From assembly GCA_946480925.1 (NCBI GenBank), contig CAMLLU010000003.1, positions 99,889 to 163,888 on the forward strand: a stretch of DNA of 64,000 nucleotides, given 5' to 3'. The notes under the pieces were generated by a model. It ran no database searches and had not been told where the DNA came from. It saw only the letters and a program-made list of their open reading frames with translations. Of the stretch, positions 60,824-64,000 are shown piece by piece; position 1 is the stretch's first letter, and each line of letters opens with the position of its first letter. This DNA comes from an uncultured Rivibacter sp. (GTDB taxonomy: Bacteria; Pseudomonadota; Gammaproteobacteria; Burkholderiales; Burkholderiaceae). The translations under genes and the position numbers were made by a program.

Positions 60824-61531
60824 ATGAACGAAGCACGAACGCTGGGCGTGTTGCTGCTGGATACGCACTTTCCCAGGCCGCCCGGCGACATCGGCTGCGC
60901 CGACACCTTTACCGCACCCGTGCATCTGCACGTCGTGCGAGGTGCCTTCGCGAACGACGTCGTGTCGTCGGTTAGCAGCCTGCGTGCCAGCGGGCTGGCA
61001 GGGCAGTTCGTGCAGGCAGCGCGTGAGTTGCATGCCGAGCACGGCGTGGCGGCCATCACCACCAGTTGCGGCTTTCTCGTGGCCCTGCAGGCCGAGTTGC
61101 AGGCAGCCGTGCCGGTGCCCGTGGTGAGCTCGGCGCTGCTGTGGTTGCCGCAGCTGCTGAAGCACGAGAAGCAGGTGGGCGTGCTGACCTTCGATGCCAG
61201 CTCGTTGGGCAGCGAGCACCTGCGTTGTGCCGGCGTGCCCGAGGAGCGGCTGGCCGACGTGCTGGTCGAAGGCATGCCGCCCGGCAGCGAGTTCGTGCGC
61301 GGCATACGCGGCGACGACCCGGCGATGAACCTGTCGCGCGCGGGTGCCAACGTGGTGGCCGCCGCGGCAGCGCTCAAGGCCCGTGCGCCGCAGTTGCGCA
61401 CGCTGGTGTTCGAATGCACCAACATGCCGCCCTATGCGCAAGACGTGGCGCAGGCCACGGGCTTGCGTGCGCTGTCGCTGCTGCAGCACCCGGCACTGCG
61501 CTGGGCGGTCAACGAATCCCGGCATCCATGA
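60824..61531 (+). CDS. Asp/Glu/hydantoin racemase family protein
   Basis: 235 aa. Two half-barrels with a candidate catalytic Cys in each: TTSCGFLVAL (Cys82) and VFECTNMPPYA (Cys ~204), the pair used in aspartate, glutamate and hydantoin racemases. Upstream of a hydantoinase/oxoprolinase gene and divergent from dctP, so probably racemises the pathway substrate. A GCGGCA/TGCCGC hairpin (61571-61592) follows. Confidence 0.82.
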   Translation: MNEARTLGVLLLDTHFPRPPGDIGCADTFTAPVHLHVVRGAFANDVVSSVSSLRASGLAGQFVQAARELHAEHGVAAITTSCGFLVALQAELQAAVPVPVVSSALLWLPQLLKHEKQVGVLTFDASSLGSEHLRCAGVPEERLADVLVEGMPPGSEFVRGIRGDDPAMNLSRAGANVVAAAAALKARAPQLRTLVFECTNMPPYAQDVAQATGLRALSLLQHPALRWAVNESRHP

Positions 61532-61692
61532 TGTCTGCGCTTCGTCGCAGCCTGCTACCGGGGCGTGCCACGTGCGGCAGAGTTGTGCCGCCGTGAGCCG
61601 ATGAATTCTTCGTTCCCCATTACCCACAACAGTGAATTCCTCGTGTGGGCCACGCCTACAGTCGTGGCAGCGTACCAATCGTGAGTGACCCG
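61532..61692. other. Spacer before the hydantoinase gene
   Basis: 161 bases. A GCGGCA/TGCCGC hairpin lies near 61580. GAATTCTTCG and GAATTCCTCG (near 61605 and 61635) are near-direct repeats 30 bp apart, and CCCACA ... TGTGGG are inverted around the second. A TACAGT near 61658 may be a -10. Could be a regulator site and promoter of the hydantoinase gene. Confidence 0.4.

Positions 61693-64000
<2,308 letters not shown>

Overview
The window is high-GC chromosomal DNA from a betaproteobacterium. Protein families and gene order point to Burkholderiales near the Rubrivivax / Leptothrix / Methylibium / Rhizobacter group: xseB-ispA-dxs-folE2, argH next to an AlgZ/AlgR-type pair, DUF2782 and thrB beside polA, and TRAP transport. 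This placement is inferred from gene content; no rRNA gene is present. I saw no tRNA gene, CRISPR array or intact insertion sequence. Coding density is high, with many ATGA or 1-4 base overlaps between co-directional genes.

Layout. 1-7.7 kb: 3' end of dnaE, a secreted small protein, a patatin lipase, a ComEA-like helix-hairpin-helix protein, guaC, an exported hypothetical protein and uvrD. 7.8-12.1 kb: two tandem PhoX-type Tat-exported phosphatases. 12.2-18 kb: thrB / membrane protein / FecR-domain operon, a DUF2782 protein, polA. 18-25.9 kb: a metallophosphoesterase-glycosyltransferase pair resembling the plcP-agt lipid-remodelling operon, ppk, sixA, a hemerythrin protein, ppx and a ZIP transporter. 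26-33 kb: regulators (two TetR, two LysR), an lldD-type oxidase and small membrane proteins. 33.1-35.1 kb: dinB preceded by an internally deleted integron integrase with a LexA box, and a frameshifted SRPBCC remnant on the other side of that box. 35.3-45.2 kb: alaC, an FGE-fold protein, argH, a LytS/LytTR two-component system, a universal stress protein, sseA, an EamA permease and a Rieske oxygenase. 45.4-49.5 kb: xseB-ispA-dxs-folE2 (isoprenoid and folate precursors). 49.5-57.8 kb: selD back to back with an EgtB/SenA-like gene, a Fis-type AAA regulator, ugd and a GspE/PilB-like ATPase. 57.9-64 kb: a TRAP transporter (dctPQM) divergent from an Asp/Glu/hydantoin racemase and a fused hydantoinase/5-oxoprolinase that runs off the window.

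The main functional theme I see is phosphate. Direct repeats resembling Pho boxes (7-mers like CTGTCAT every 11 bp) lie upstream of phoX1, phoX2, the plcP-agt-like operon and ppk. This suggests a PhoB-controlled block that scavenges phosphate, replaces phospholipids with glycolipids and handles polyphosphate. The second notable locus is the integrase relic: its SOS promoter appears to have survived and now sits upstream of dinB.
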